A stretch of DNA of 64,000 nt from Mesorhizobium sp. (GTDB lineage: Bacteria; Pseudomonadota; Alphaproteobacteria; Rhizobiales; Rhizobiaceae). The stretch covers positions 1-64,000 of the forward strand of contig SAJS01000022.1 of the NCBI GenBank assembly GCA_004017535.1. The letters run 5' to 3'. The notes under the pieces were generated by a model, which had not been told where the DNA came from, made no database searches, and saw nothing but the letters and a program-made list of their open reading frames with translations. Of this stretch, positions 16,729 to 27,316 are shown piece after piece; positions within the stretch are counted from its first letter, which is position 1, and each line of letters opens with the position of its first letter. The translations under genes and the position numbers were made by a program.

Positions 16729-17335
16729 TCTTCATCTGCATGATGCGGTCCCAGAACAAGGCCAGCGAAATCGCCAGGCCGACAAGGGCGCCGGCCGTGA
16801 TCAGGCCGAGGCCGGCGAAGAAGGTCGTCCAGCCGTTGCGACCGGTTTCGGATCGGATGGGCGGCTCCGCTTCCTGGACCACGTGACGATGCAGGCCGGG
16901 AACGGCGCTTTCCACGCCGCCCTCCATCATGTGCTGCCGCTCGACGACACGTTCGGCCACGTAGCGCGTGACAGCGTCGGCGACGGCTTTCATCTCGGTC
17001 GATTCAGCCAGCACCACGCGGCCGACGCGCGTGTCCTTGAGGAAACGATAGGTTCGGCGGTCGCGTCCCATGGCGACGTGGCTCACCGCATCGATCCATA
17101 GCCGCGGCTGCAGGCCCGACGAGACGGCGAAGTCGAAGCTGTCCATGTCAGCCGGGACATCGGCAAAGACGGGGGCGAGCTCGGCTGCCAGCAGATCGAG
17201 CCGCATGCGATGCGCCTCGCGCATCTCGACCACCACATCATCGCGGTCGGCAAAGGCGTTCTTGACGTCGCGTATGGCATCCGAAAGCTTTCGCGATGGC
17301 TCGATCGGGGTGATTATGTCGCCTGCATCCTTCAT
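16718..17335 (-). CDS. Hypothetical protein with C-terminal membrane anchor
   Basis: A 205-residue protein of unknown function. A soluble, acidic, helical N-terminal part of about 170 residues is followed by one or two hydrophobic segments (TTFFAGLGLITAGALVGLAI and on) that would anchor the C-terminus. MKDAGDIITPIEP at 17335 is taken as start; the long frame upstream has Arg/Cys-rich out-of-character sequence. I recognise no domain. It lies convergent with the metallophosphoesterase and 73 bases downstream of an alpha/beta hydrolase gene. Confidence 0.7.
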   Translation of the reverse strand: MKDAGDIITPIEPSRKLSDAIRDVKNAFADRDDVVVEMREAHRMRLDLLAAELAPVFADVPADMDSFDFAVSSGLQPRLWIDAVSHVAMGRDRRTYRFLKDTRVGRVVLAESTEMKAVADAVTRYVAERVVERQHMMEGGVESAVPGLHRHVVQEAEPPIRSETGRNGWTTFFAGLGLITAGALVGLAISLALFWDRIMQMKISF

Positions 17336-17408
17336 GGCGGCTGTCTCGCTGTTGGTTAACAGCGAGTTAACACAATCGCCGGCAAAATGCACTGAATGAT
17401 AGCGCCGG

Positions 17409-18212
17409 TCAGCTTGCCGCCGCCCCGTACACCGGTCGTTGTCGCCTGCCGCGGCGGCGCGTGTTGCGACGCACGATCTCGGCAACCAGGTCCGGAGCCT
17501 CCTCCACCAGCATGTGACCCGCGTCAAGGACATGGTGCAGATGAAAATGCGACGGCAAAGCCTCGGCCTGCTCGACAGGCAGCAGCGGATCCTCCGCTCC
17601 CCAAACAACCATCACCGGCATGTCGAGCGCATCGAGCTGCGCTCGAGGGATGACCCCTTGCCGCTCATCCCTGGTCATCGCGGCCACCATATCGATCAAG
17701 GTCTGCAACTGGCCGGGCTGTTCGCGCATGTGGCAGAGCGCGTCCACCACGTGGTCAGGCGGCATGCTGCGCGGGGCCGACATGGCCGCAAGGCTGGCGC
17801 GGATCTGCTTTCGGCCGGAAGCCGCCGCATAGCGGCGCAGCAGGGCTGCGTTGATCTCCGGGCCGAAGCCGCCGGGCGCCAACAGCGTGAGCGAAGCCAC
17901 CCTGCCAGGATCGGTTAGCGCCATCAATGTCGCGATCGCGCCGCCCATGGAATGACCGACGAGATGGACCTTGGTCAGCTGGCGGGCGGCAAGATCGGCG
18001 AGAACAGCCCGCGCTGCCGTCTTTGCGCCGCCCGTGCCTTCGCATTGCAGCGAATGACCATGGCCCGGCAGATCGTAGGCCAATATTCTCGCCTCGGCCG
18101 CCAGCGGTGCCATGACGTCACGCCAGATCTCACGGCAGGCTCCAAAGCCATGCAGAAAGACGATCGTCTTCGGACCAGCGCCGGCCTCGACGGCATAAGG
18201 GAGTGGAAGCAT
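17409..18212 (-). CDS. Alpha/beta hydrolase
   Basis: A 267-residue hydrolase-fold enzyme. The oxyanion region HGFGACREIW, nucleophile elbow GHSMGG (Ser near residue 94), acid in VWGAEDPLLP and catalytic His in LDAGHML complete the triad. The C-terminus is Arg-rich and short. It resembles the large group of esterases/lactonases and MhpC-type C-C hydrolases; the substrate is not deducible. No signal peptide. The 263 bases upstream to 18475 contain no further gene I can support. Confidence 0.9.
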   Translation of the reverse strand: MLPLPYAVEAGAGPKTIVFLHGFGACREIWRDVMAPLAAEARILAYDLPGHGHSLQCEGTGGAKTAARAVLADLAARQLTKVHLVGHSMGGAIATLMALTDPGRVASLTLLAPGGFGPEINAALLRRYAAASGRKQIRASLAAMSAPRSMPPDHVVDALCHMREQPGQLQTLIDMVAAMTRDERQGVIPRAQLDALDMPVMVVWGAEDPLLPVEQAEALPSHFHLHHVLDAGHMLVEEAPDLVAEIVRRNTRRRGRRQRPVYGAAAS

Positions 18213-18475
18213 GAAAAAAGGAGCGGTGAGCAGGCAGCAATCAGAAATTGTGGCTGAATTGCTCCCGATCCAGACCTGTTGCCAGTAAAATTTTCGCGAC
18301 CGAAGCGGTCCGCCAGGCGCTCGACGCCCAAGCGCATCCTAATAGGTGTCGGATCACGGCGTGATACTTCCGGACTGCGGCGATCAGGTGGCCCAAACAC
18401 GGGCGGAAGGTGTGCCTATGTCCTAGTCTTGATGCGATTCCGCAATTTCAGACGGAAAACCGCTTCACATTAACT

Positions 18476-20263
18476 CTAGCTCGGATTGCCGATCCCGGCG
18501 GCACGCAAGGATTGCACCAGCCGATCGGTTAGATCCGCGGGATATTTACGGTCGACGAATGTCGCGCGCGGGTCGGCGGCGAATTTCGGGAATTCGGCGG
18601 TGAGCTCGTTGGCAAGCTCGCCCGCCAGCTTGTCGCGGCCCGAAATCTTGGCGCCGATCAGGCGCGCGGCCAGATAATGCGACTTGGATGCCGTCGTGCG
18701 CAGCGACTCGCTGGCGATGGCGGCCTTTTTCATGTCGCCCTGCATGAAGGCGCCGACGAACAGGCCATAATCCCACCAGGTCGGATGGCCGCTGAAGGCC
18801 TCGACCGCGTGGCCGAGGATCGGCGTTCCCTCATCATACTTGCCTGCGAAGATCAGCCCGTAGCCATAGGCGGCGGCCATACCGAGATCATATGGGTTGA
18901 GTTCGTAGGCCTTGCGCGTCAAGCGGATCGCTTCGTCCGCGTTGCCGAGGCGCGAGTTGAGGTAGCCGAGGGCGCGATGCGCGTGCGGGTTCATAGGCCC
19001 CATCTGAACGGCGCGATGCGCAAGCGACATGGCCTTTTCGAGCGTCGCATCGGGCGGATAGCGATAGTGGGCCGTGACGGCCTCTCCATGAAGCGCGGCC
19101 AGTTCCGCGTAGACGAGCGACGACTTGGTGCCATCGCTGGCCAGCTTCTCCAGGCAGCGATAGGCAGCTTCGTGCGTCTGGGCGTTCATGTCGAGAAAGT
19201 AGCGGTCGTCGAGCACCAGGCATCCGATCTGGCTGGTCCTGATGTCGCTCTGGTCGATGTAGCTGTAGATCGCGCCGGAAGCGGGAATGGTCGATGTCAG
19301 AAGGCTGGCAATGTTGCTTTCAACCACGCCGGGCGCGGTTTCGGCCGATGTCAGATTGCGCGACAGCAGAACTCGACCGGTTGCGACGCTCTGCAGTTCG
19401 ACCGTGACGTCGCCGGCGGCTGGGCCGGGAACAATATCGAAGACGAAACTGATCGGATCGGCCGATTGATCGCGCGTTGAATCCGGAGCGCGCCCGATGA
19501 AGTCGATGGTGTCGAAACCGGCAAGGCCGGCGCGCAACGACGATGCGACGCGAGCTGCCTCTGCTCCATCGGCGTTCACGGCAATGTGGATGAGCGGCAA
19601 CGAGTCGAATACCGGCTGGGCGGTGGTTCCGGCGACACCCGCCGTTTCGGCCGTTGCCATAGTGTCGCCGCCGCCGAGGAAGGCACCGCCTTGGCGAAGG
19701 ATGAGCACGCCGAGCATGGCAATGACCAGAACCATGGCAGCCCAGAAGAATCGCAGTTGCCGCGTCAGTGATTGTGCAGGCGCGGTCGGCGCCATGAGCG
19801 GCGCGGGTTCGTCCGATGTCGGGCTGTCGAGATAGTCGGCCGCCGGCGCGGCTTCGGCCGATGCCTGGGGTTGGCGCGCGATGTTGCCGGTGGCGGATTT
19901 TGCGTCGCCGGGCAGGCGGATTGCGTTCAGCTCATAGGAAGGGACATAGCCGCCGCGGGGAATCGCGATGCGAACCGGCTCGGCGACACCTTCATTGGCG
20001 AAGTATTGATCCAGGAGCTCGCGCAGACGACCGGCCTGAACCCTGACCACGGCGTCGGTGGAGGCGTCGAAATCGCCGTCCTTGCCGAAGACGTCCATGG
20101 CGATGGAAACGCCCTTCAGCCTGTCGGCCTCGCCAGCCTGCTCGCGCTCTACCAGGTAGCGTAAAAGCCTGCGGGCACGCTCGGACCGTCCGAACGTCTC
20201 GCTGGCAAGCAGTCGCTCTAATGTCTCGCGCACTGCGGGGGCGGCAGGCGGGGCATGCTCCAA
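18476..20263 (-). CDS. TPR-repeat membrane protein with N-terminal winged-helix-like domain
   Basis: A 595-residue protein. Residues about 10-110 form the domain often found before adenylate cyclase or TPR parts in rhizobia (LLRYLVE, VFGK..DFDASTDAVVRVQAGRLRELL, PRGGYVPSY). A membrane segment follows near 170-190 (FFWAAMVLVIAMLGVLIL), then a periplasmic part with TPR-like helices (HAHRALGYLNSRLGNADEAI, AYGYGLIFAGKYDEG). Start is TTG at 20263 with GGAAGGA six bases upstream, better supported than a far TTG at 20329. No cyclase catalytic domain is present. Function is probably sensing or scaffolding. Confidence 0.75.
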   Translation of the reverse strand: MEHAPPAAPAVRETLERLLASETFGRSERARRLLRYLVEREQAGEADRLKGVSIAMDVFGKDGDFDASTDAVVRVQAGRLRELLDQYFANEGVAEPVRIAIPRGGYVPSYELNAIRLPGDAKSATGNIARQPQASAEAAPAADYLDSPTSDEPAPLMAPTAPAQSLTRQLRFFWAAMVLVIAMLGVLILRQGGAFLGGGDTMATAETAGVAGTTAQPVFDSLPLIHIAVNADGAEAARVASSLRAGLAGFDTIDFIGRAPDSTRDQSADPISFVFDIVPGPAAGDVTVELQSVATGRVLLSRNLTSAETAPGVVESNIASLLTSTIPASGAIYSYIDQSDIRTSQIGCLVLDDRYFLDMNAQTHEAAYRCLEKLASDGTKSSLVYAELAALHGEAVTAHYRYPPDATLEKAMSLAHRAVQMGPMNPHAHRALGYLNSRLGNADEAIRLTRKAYELNPYDLGMAAAYGYGLIFAGKYDEGTPILGHAVEAFSGHPTWWDYGLFVGAFMQGDMKKAAIASESLRTTASKSHYLAARLIGAKISGRDKLAGELANELTAEFPKFAADPRATFVDRKYPADLTDRLVQSLRAAGIGNPS

Positions 20264-20412
20264 GTGTCGATCCTTCCGAACTCGGCACAGGTTAGGGCGC
20301 GATAATATAGCGCTCGCGTCGGCGCACAAGGATGCTTCTGTTATGTGATCGCGTAAGCCACCGGAAATTCCCCCGCCGGTTAACGAACGACAAGGAAGTT
20401 GCGTCTGCTTGC

Positions 20413-20443
20413 AACACGGCGCGCCTTGCGGACGCGCCGTGTT
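20413..20443 (-). terminator. Hairpin terminator after leuA
   Basis: An 11-bp perfect stem (AACACGGCGCG/CGCGCCGTGTT) with a 9-base loop lies 16 bases beyond the leuA stop. The base run after it is only weakly T-rich. Confidence 0.6.
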
Positions 20444-20458
20444 CGGGAGCCTGACTGA

Positions 20459-22258
<1,800 letters not shown>

Positions 22259-22294
22259 CTACCAGAATTTCATTCGCTTGATTATGACTTTGCC

Positions 22295-22342
22295 AAGGAG
22301 CATGCGCCTGAGGCGGCGGGTATCGACCGCCGGGCGCTCCTT
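22295..22342 (-). promoter_or_regulatory. Candidate leucine attenuator hairpins before leuA
   Basis: Straight after the leader stop codon the RNA can pair AAGGAGC with GCTCCTT over a 48-base span, enclosing a tight GGCGG/CCGCC hairpin and a GCCTCAGGC. These are the competing structures expected of a ribosome-mediated attenuator. A clear T-run is missing, so control could be by translation block or weak termination instead. Confidence 0.5.
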
Positions 22343-22461
22343 CAGCGAACCCGGCGATCGCCGATAAGGCCGAGAAGAAGCAGGGTGGAAGCGAGCGCGC
22401 GCGCGGTCTCGCCGGCAAAGCCGGGGCGAGAAGAAGCGACGGGGCGAACGCGCGAGGTCAT
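22342..22461 (-). CDS. leuA leader peptide
   Basis: A 39-codon frame upstream of leuA with AGAGAG before the ATG. It ends STLLLLGLIGDRRVR, with four consecutive Leu codons and one more two codons on, just ahead of the stop and the candidate attenuator hairpins. Scarcity of charged Leu-tRNA would stall the ribosome here. Leader-peptide attenuation of leu genes is known in proteobacteria; this instance is inferred from position and composition. It is shorter than usual gene-calling limits. Confidence 0.75.
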   Translation of the reverse strand: MTSRVRPVASSRPGFAGETARALASTLLLLGLIGDRRVR

Positions 22462-22617
22462 GGCGGCTCTCTTACAGGAGCGGCCCGCCGGAGGCAAGCG
22501 TGCGCAGGGGCGAATGCGCCGAGCGCAGGCGGAGATGTCTTCCCCGAGCCTTGTAAATGGGCCAGACTTGGTTCCGAAGGCTTGGCTGTCAAGCGAAGCT
22601 CCGGGGAGGGGTCGCCC

Positions 22618-23784
22618 ATGAATTTCGTGTTCTTCTCGCCGCATTTCCCGGCCAACGGCGCCGATTTCTGCGACCGCCTGAAGAAGGCCGGCGCGACCGT
22701 GCTCGGCATTGGTGACGCGCCTTACGAGACCCTGAACGGCAAGCTGAAGGCCGCGCTTTCGGAATATTACCGCATCGCCGACATGGAGGATTACGATGCC
22801 GTGTTCCGGGCGATGGGCCACTTCATCCACAAATGGGGCCGCATCGACCGCTTCGAGTCGCTCAACGAGCATTGGCTGGAGCTCGAGGCCAATATTCGAA
22901 CCGACTTCAACATCTACGGCACCAAGGTCGATTTCGTGAAGAATCTGAAGCGGAAGAGCCGCATGCGCGCTTTCTTCCGCAAGAGCGGGGTAGAGACCAT
23001 CCCGCAGCGCAAATGCTCCGACCGCGCCGGCGCCATGACTTTCATCCGCCGTGTCGGCTATCCGGTGGTGGTCAAGCCGGATTCCGGCTCGGGCGCCTCC
23101 AATACGTTCAAGATCTCCAATGCAAGGGAGCTCGACCAGTTCTTCAGGGATAAGCCGGAGGGCGTCACCTTCGTCATGGAACAGTTCATCGAGGGGCTGG
23201 TGGTGACCTTCGATGGGCTGGTCAACCGCGACGGCGAGGTTGTGCTGGCGGCCAGCCACCGCTACGACCAGAGCATCATGGACGCGGTCAACAAGGACCG
23301 CCACATGAGCTACACCTGCTTCCCCGAGATCACACCTGCGGTGGAGGAGGCGGGGCGCAAGATCCTGAAAGCGTTCGACGTGCGCGAGCGCTTCTTCCAC
23401 ATCGAGCTGTTCGAGACCAAGGACAAGCGCGTCATCGCGCTCGAGGTCAACATGCGCCCGCCCGGCGCCTGGATGACCGACGCCATCAACTACACCTTCG
23501 ACATCGACGTCTATGCCGCCTGGGCCGACATGGTGGTCAAGGATGCCGCCGGGGGCCCCTACAAGGGCAAGTATTTCACCGCCTATGCCAGCCGCAAACG
23601 CCATATCGACTATTTGCACAGCCATGCGGACGTGTTAGCCGCCCATGGCGACAAGATCGTCCATCACCAGGCCATCGAAGAGGTCTTCAGCCGCGCCATG
23701 GGCAATTACGCCTACCAGATGCGTTCGAAGGATCAAAAGGCGCTGCGTCAGGCGGTCGAGTATATCCACGCGGAAAAGGCCTGA
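22618..23784 (+). CDS. ATP-grasp domain protein
   Basis: A 388-residue ligase-fold protein. The N-terminal pre-ATP-grasp part begins MNFVFFSPHFPANG. ATP-binding segments follow: YPVVVKPDSGSGASNTFKI, then TFVMEQFIEGLVVTFDGL, and the metal/ATP site IALEVNMRPPGAWMTD. ATP-grasp enzymes join a carboxylate to an amine or thiol via acyl-phosphate. GGGGAGGG lies before the ATG at 22618. The next gene, an esterase-like protein, starts 4 bases after the stop, so the two products probably act together. Substrates are unknown. The gene is divergent from the leuA leader. Confidence 0.88.
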   Translation: MNFVFFSPHFPANGADFCDRLKKAGATVLGIGDAPYETLNGKLKAALSEYYRIADMEDYDAVFRAMGHFIHKWGRIDRFESLNEHWLELEANIRTDFNIYGTKVDFVKNLKRKSRMRAFFRKSGVETIPQRKCSDRAGAMTFIRRVGYPVVVKPDSGSGASNTFKISNARELDQFFRDKPEGVTFVMEQFIEGLVVTFDGLVNRDGEVVLAASHRYDQSIMDAVNKDRHMSYTCFPEITPAVEEAGRKILKAFDVRERFFHIELFETKDKRVIALEVNMRPPGAWMTDAINYTFDIDVYAAWADMVVKDAAGGPYKGKYFTAYASRKRHIDYLHSHADVLAAHGDKIVHHQAIEEVFSRAMGNYAYQMRSKDQKALRQAVEYIHAEKA

Positions 23785-23788
23785 GCCG

Positions 23789-24565
23789 ATGGACGTCTCC
23801 TATCACAAGGGCCATGCCCGCAATCTCGGCCGCGACATGGAATACAAGCGCTACGGCCATGCCGGGCGCCCGGTGGTGGTGTTCCCGACGTCGCAAGGAC
23901 GGTTCTACCAGTTCGAGGATTCGGGCGGGGTTGGCGCGCTTGCCGAGTTCATCGACACCGGCCGTATCCAGCTCTTCACGCTCGACGGCATCGATTCGGA
24001 ATCCTTCTTCAACAAGCATGCCGACGCAGCGCACCGCATCGCGCGGCACGAGGCCTATTTCCGCTATGTGCGGGAAGAGGCGTTGCCGGAGCTGCAGGCG
24101 GTCGCCGCCAAGTCCAATGGCGGCCGTGCCTTGAAGCCATTGTTCTGCGGCTGCTCGATGGGCGGCTACCACTCGTCGAATTTCGTGTTCCGGTTCCCGG
24201 AACTGGCAAGCGGCGTGATCTCGCTGTCCGGCGTCTATTCGGCCCGCGACTTTTTCGGCCGGCAGCTGGAAGGCAACATCTATTTCAACTCGCCGCTCGA
24301 CTATCTGCCGGGCATCGTCGACCAGAAGCTGCTCGGGCGGATCAGGGCGCTGCGGTTGATCTTCTGCTGCGGGCAGGGCGCCTGGGAAGAGCGCATGCTG
24401 GTCGAGACGCGCGAGCTGGAACAGGTGCTGCGCGACAAATCCATTCCCGCCTGGGTCGACTATTGGGGCGGCGACGTCAGTCACGACTGGCCATGGTGGC
24501 ACAAGCAACTGGTCTATTTTTTCGGCCGCTGGCTGGATGACGATCTCATGCACAGGCTGGATTGA
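23789..24565 (+). CDS. Esterase-like alpha/beta hydrolase
   Basis: A 258-residue protein of the esterase D-like group. It has the nucleophile elbow GCSMGG with Ser123 and a candidate catalytic His in GGDVSHDWPWWHKQL. The start MDVSYHKGHARNLGRDMEY and VVFPTSQGRFYQFED are typical of proteins annotated as esterase family beside ATP-grasp genes. No signal peptide. It is tightly coupled to the ATP-grasp gene before it, and its TGA shares a base with the next ATG. It may cleave a precursor or product of the ATP-grasp reaction (inference). Confidence 0.85.
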   Translation: MDVSYHKGHARNLGRDMEYKRYGHAGRPVVVFPTSQGRFYQFEDSGGVGALAEFIDTGRIQLFTLDGIDSESFFNKHADAAHRIARHEAYFRYVREEALPELQAVAAKSNGGRALKPLFCGCSMGGYHSSNFVFRFPELASGVISLSGVYSARDFFGRQLEGNIYFNSPLDYLPGIVDQKLLGRIRALRLIFCCGQGAWEERMLVETRELEQVLRDKSIPAWVDYWGGDVSHDWPWWHKQLVYFFGRWLDDDLMHRLD

Positions 24566-24879
24566 TGACCACCCCCGACCCGATCCGCCGCTTTGTCGAA
24601 GCCACCAACGCCGGCGATAGCGAAGCCTTTCTGGCTACCTTCACCGATGATGCCTTTTTGAGCGATTGGGGCCGCGATTTCCATGGCCGCGACGGCATCG
24701 CCCGGTGGAACCGATCGGACAATATCGGCGTGCAGTCCAATCTTCGCATCGTCCGCGTCGCGCAGCGCGACGGCGTCTACCATGCTCGCGTCGCCGTGAC
24801 GGGCAATGGCTTCAACGGCGAGGGCGACATGGCCTTCACGCTGGACGACGACCGGATCGCAAGCCTGGTCATCAGCTGA
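24565..24879 (+). CDS. SnoaL/NTF2-like small protein
   Basis: A 104-residue cone-shaped NTF2-fold protein. The pattern PIRRFVEATNAGDSEAFLAT then DAFLSDWGRDFHGRDGI is typical of SnoaL-like domains, which include isomerases and many proteins without a known reaction. Its ATG overlaps the preceding stop (TGATG), so it is translated with the esterase gene as third member of the operon. Confidence 0.82.
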   Translation: MTTPDPIRRFVEATNAGDSEAFLATFTDDAFLSDWGRDFHGRDGIARWNRSDNIGVQSNLRIVRVAQRDGVYHARVAVTGNGFNGEGDMAFTLDDDRIASLVIS

Positions 24880-24923
24880 AGCCGGACAGGAGGCTGGGTC
24901 TTTCCGCAAGTCGACACAAAATA

Positions 24924-24938
24924 TGAATTTATTGATCA
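24924..24938 (+). promoter_or_regulatory. RirA-type iron-responsive operator before the siderophore reductase gene
   Basis: TGA-N9-TCA, the rhizobial IRO core bound by the iron regulator RirA, lies in an A/T-rich stretch 47-83 bases before the candidate starts of the next gene. The same pattern precedes the TonB receptor gene at 29479. Confidence 0.6.
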
Positions 24939-25006
24939 TGTTATAGTGGCAAAGCCGCCGACGCTGTGGCATGCCGGTGCCCATGACGACATCGAAAGGC
25001 CCGGCG

Positions 25007-26086
25007 ATGAAGCCCTTGAGCGCGCAAACCCGCATCCAAAACGATGACATTCGCGCGGTGATGGACAGGCTGCGCGCCGAGCATAGCGACCATCAGATCG
25101 ACACCGGCGATGCCGGCCGATGGGAATTCCGTATGCATTACGGCTCGTTGAACGCATCGTTCGACGATCACGGCGTGCTGGTCCGTGTCGCGGCCGAGGA
25201 CGAGACCTGCCTCTCCTATATGAAGATGATCTTCGCCGGCCACATCGCCGCGCATCTCAGCACGACCGAAGGATTGCGCTGGCATGGCGACGGCACGGAT
25301 GCCGGGACGCCGGTGTTCTTCCGCGAGATATCGGTGCTGTCCTCGACGAAATTGTCGTCGCATATGCAGCGCCTGCGCTTCTCCGGCCGCGACCTCGGCC
25401 GCTTCGCCCACGGCGGACTTCATGTCCGCCTTCTGCTGCCGCCGGCCGGGCGGCAGGCGGTCTGGCCGACCATGGGCGCCGACGGCCTTATCGTCTGGCC
25501 GTCGGGCGAGGATGCGCTGACCATCCGGGTCTATACGATCCGCACGCTGGACGTGGCCGAGGGCTGGCTCGACATCGACTTCGTGCTGCATCCGGGCACC
25601 GAGACGCCGGCAGCGACTTTCGCGCAGAATGCGCGGGTCGGCGACATCATCGGCATGATCGGCCCCGGCGGTGGCAGTTTGCCCGAGGCGTCCAACCTGC
25701 TTCTTCTGGGCGACGATACCGCGGTTCCGGCGATCGGCCGGATGCTGGAAGAGCTGGCGCCGTCCGCCCGCGCCGAGGCCTTCATCGAGGTTGATGGTCC
25801 GCAAGACCGAGTTACGTTGGCGGCGGGCGAGAACATCGCCGTCCGTTGGCTGTACCGGCATGGCCGCGAAGCAGGCCGTGCCGGCCTGCTTCCGCAGGCA
25901 TTGCGCGAATGCGCCCGGCTGCCATGCCCTGACGATCTCTTTGTCTGGGCGGGATGCGAGTTCGCAGACTTCCGCGAGATCCGCCGGATAGCACGAAAGG
26001 AATGGGGCTTGCCGCGCGATCGGCATCTGGTCACCGCCTATTGGCGCCGCGGCGTGCAAGGCGAGGACGGGGCCGGCGAGGAATAG
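25007..26086 (+). CDS. Siderophore-interacting protein, flavin ferric-siderophore reductase
   Basis: A protein of about 359 residues (371 if started at 24971). The N-terminal 90 residues resemble DUF2218. The flavin-binding domain includes LTIRVYTIRTLD, and FVLHPGTETPAATFAQNARVGD and GPGG mark the reductase core; the C-terminal SIP domain has LLLLGDDTAVPAI and VWAGCEF. It should reduce imported ferric siderophore in the cytosol to release iron. The start at 25007 has AAAGG eight bases upstream; ATGs at 24971 and 24983 are possible. An RirA-type box precedes the gene. Confidence 0.9.
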   Translation: MKPLSAQTRIQNDDIRAVMDRLRAEHSDHQIDTGDAGRWEFRMHYGSLNASFDDHGVLVRVAAEDETCLSYMKMIFAGHIAAHLSTTEGLRWHGDGTDAGTPVFFREISVLSSTKLSSHMQRLRFSGRDLGRFAHGGLHVRLLLPPAGRQAVWPTMGADGLIVWPSGEDALTIRVYTIRTLDVAEGWLDIDFVLHPGTETPAATFAQNARVGDIIGMIGPGGGSLPEASNLLLLGDDTAVPAIGRMLEELAPSARAEAFIEVDGPQDRVTLAAGENIAVRWLYRHGREAGRAGLLPQALRECARLPCPDDLFVWAGCEFADFREIRRIARKEWGLPRDRHLVTAYWRRGVQGEDGAGEE

Positions 26087-26098
26087 CGCCGTCTCGTC

Positions 26099-27316
26099 TC
26101 AGTCGCGGCCGCTGACCATGGCGATCGCCGGCGTTGCCAGCAGCGCGACCACGCCCCCTCCGGCAAACAGCGCACCATAGCCGAGATGCTGCGCCGCATA
26201 GCCGGCCAGGATGCCGCCCGCCATGCTGACCAATGCGTCCATGCACTGGAAAAGCGTGAAATCGACGCCCGCCTGTCTCGGGTCCGACCAGCGCATGAAC
26301 TGCGCATAAAGCGCGACGAAGCCGAGCGCCATGATGCCGGAGGAACTCAGCATTGCGACGGCTGCCAGCGGGCCTGACGGGAAGATGCCCGAAAGTGCGA
26401 AGGCGGCGAGGACGAACAGCGATCCGGCCTGCAAGACGAGCGCGAGCACAAGCACGCTGCGCGTGCCCAACCATCGGACGAGCGCGCCGCCGGCAAGGGC
26501 GGCCGCGACGCCGAGGATCATGCTGCCGGCGCCGTTGACCAGGCCGATGGTGGAAAGGCTGAGCCCGGCATCGACGAGAAACGGCCCGAGCATCGCCAGT
26601 ACCGCCTTCTGCGCCAGAACGTAGATCGCCGACGCCACCAGGCCGCGGCGTATCTGCGGACGCCGCAACGCCATGCCGAGAGACGGCACGTGGTCGCGAA
26701 CTTCCTCGTGCGACCGGCCAGCGATGCCGAGCAGGAAGGGCAGGCCGAGCAGTACCAGCAGCGAAGCCAAGGCCCACATCGCCGGACGCCAGCCCTGGAG
26801 ATCGACAAGGAAGAGGAACAGGCCGCCGCCGATCGCCGAGCCGAGATAGGCGCCGCCGACCTGGGCGGCGTTACCCCAGCCGAGATTCTTTCCGGCAAGG
26901 TTCTGCACCGCAAAACCGTCGCAGGCGACGTCGACCGTCGAGGCTGCAAAGGCAACCACCGTCAGGCAGGCGACCAGGGGCCAGAAAGCGGCCGGGCCGA
27001 GTTGCGCGACAGCCAGCAGTCCGGCGATGGAGACCAGGCCACCGATGAGGACGATCGCGCCGGTTCGGTCCCGTCCCGACAGCGGAAGCCGGTAGCGCTC
27101 CACTGCCGGCGACCATAGGAATTTCAGCGCCCACGGCAGGGCGATCAGGGTGAGCAGGCCGATGCGGTCGAGCGGCAGGCCCTGGTCGCGCATCACGGCC
27201 GGGAGACCCGTCCAGGTGGTGCCGCCGATCACGCTCTGCGCTACATAGAGGCCGCCGATCGCCGCGACGATGGCAGCCGGCGACGAGGCGGCCCGGTTCG
27301 AGGCGGAGACTGACAT
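26099..27316 (-). CDS. RhtX/FptX-type siderophore permease (MFS)
   Basis: A 405-residue major-facilitator protein with about 12 hydrophobic segments. The residues [20 protein letters not shown] near the N-terminus and WALKFLWSP fit the RhtX/FptX group, which carries ferric siderophores across the inner membrane without an ABC system. Its ATG shares a base with the TGA of the TonB receptor gene (TGATG), so translation is coupled. Receptor, permease and the opposite-strand reductase form a full uptake path. The 12-base gap to the reductase gene is tail to tail. Confidence 0.88.
   Translation of the reverse strand: MSVSASNRAASSPAAIVAAIGGLYVAQSVIGGTTWTGLPAVMRDQGLPLDRIGLLTLIALPWALKFLWSPAVERYRLPLSGRDRTGAIVLIGGLVSIAGLLAVAQLGPAAFWPLVACLTVVAFAASTVDVACDGFAVQNLAGKNLGWGNAAQVGGAYLGSAIGGGLFLFLVDLQGWRPAMWALASLLVLLGLPFLLGIAGRSHEEVRDHVPSLGMALRRPQIRRGLVASAIYVLAQKAVLAMLGPFLVDAGLSLSTIGLVNGAGSMILGVAAALAGGALVRWLGTRSVLVLALVLQAGSLFVLAAFALSGIFPSGPLAAVAMLSSSGIMALGFVALYAQFMRWSDPRQAGVDFTLFQCMDALVSMAGGILAGYAAQHLGYGALFAGGGVVALLATPAIAMVSGRD

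Noticed and set aside
22462-23625. Long minus-strand frame continuing the leu leader upstream
   Set aside because: It is antisense to the ATP-grasp gene. Only its last 39 codons, with their own start and ribosome site, are supported.
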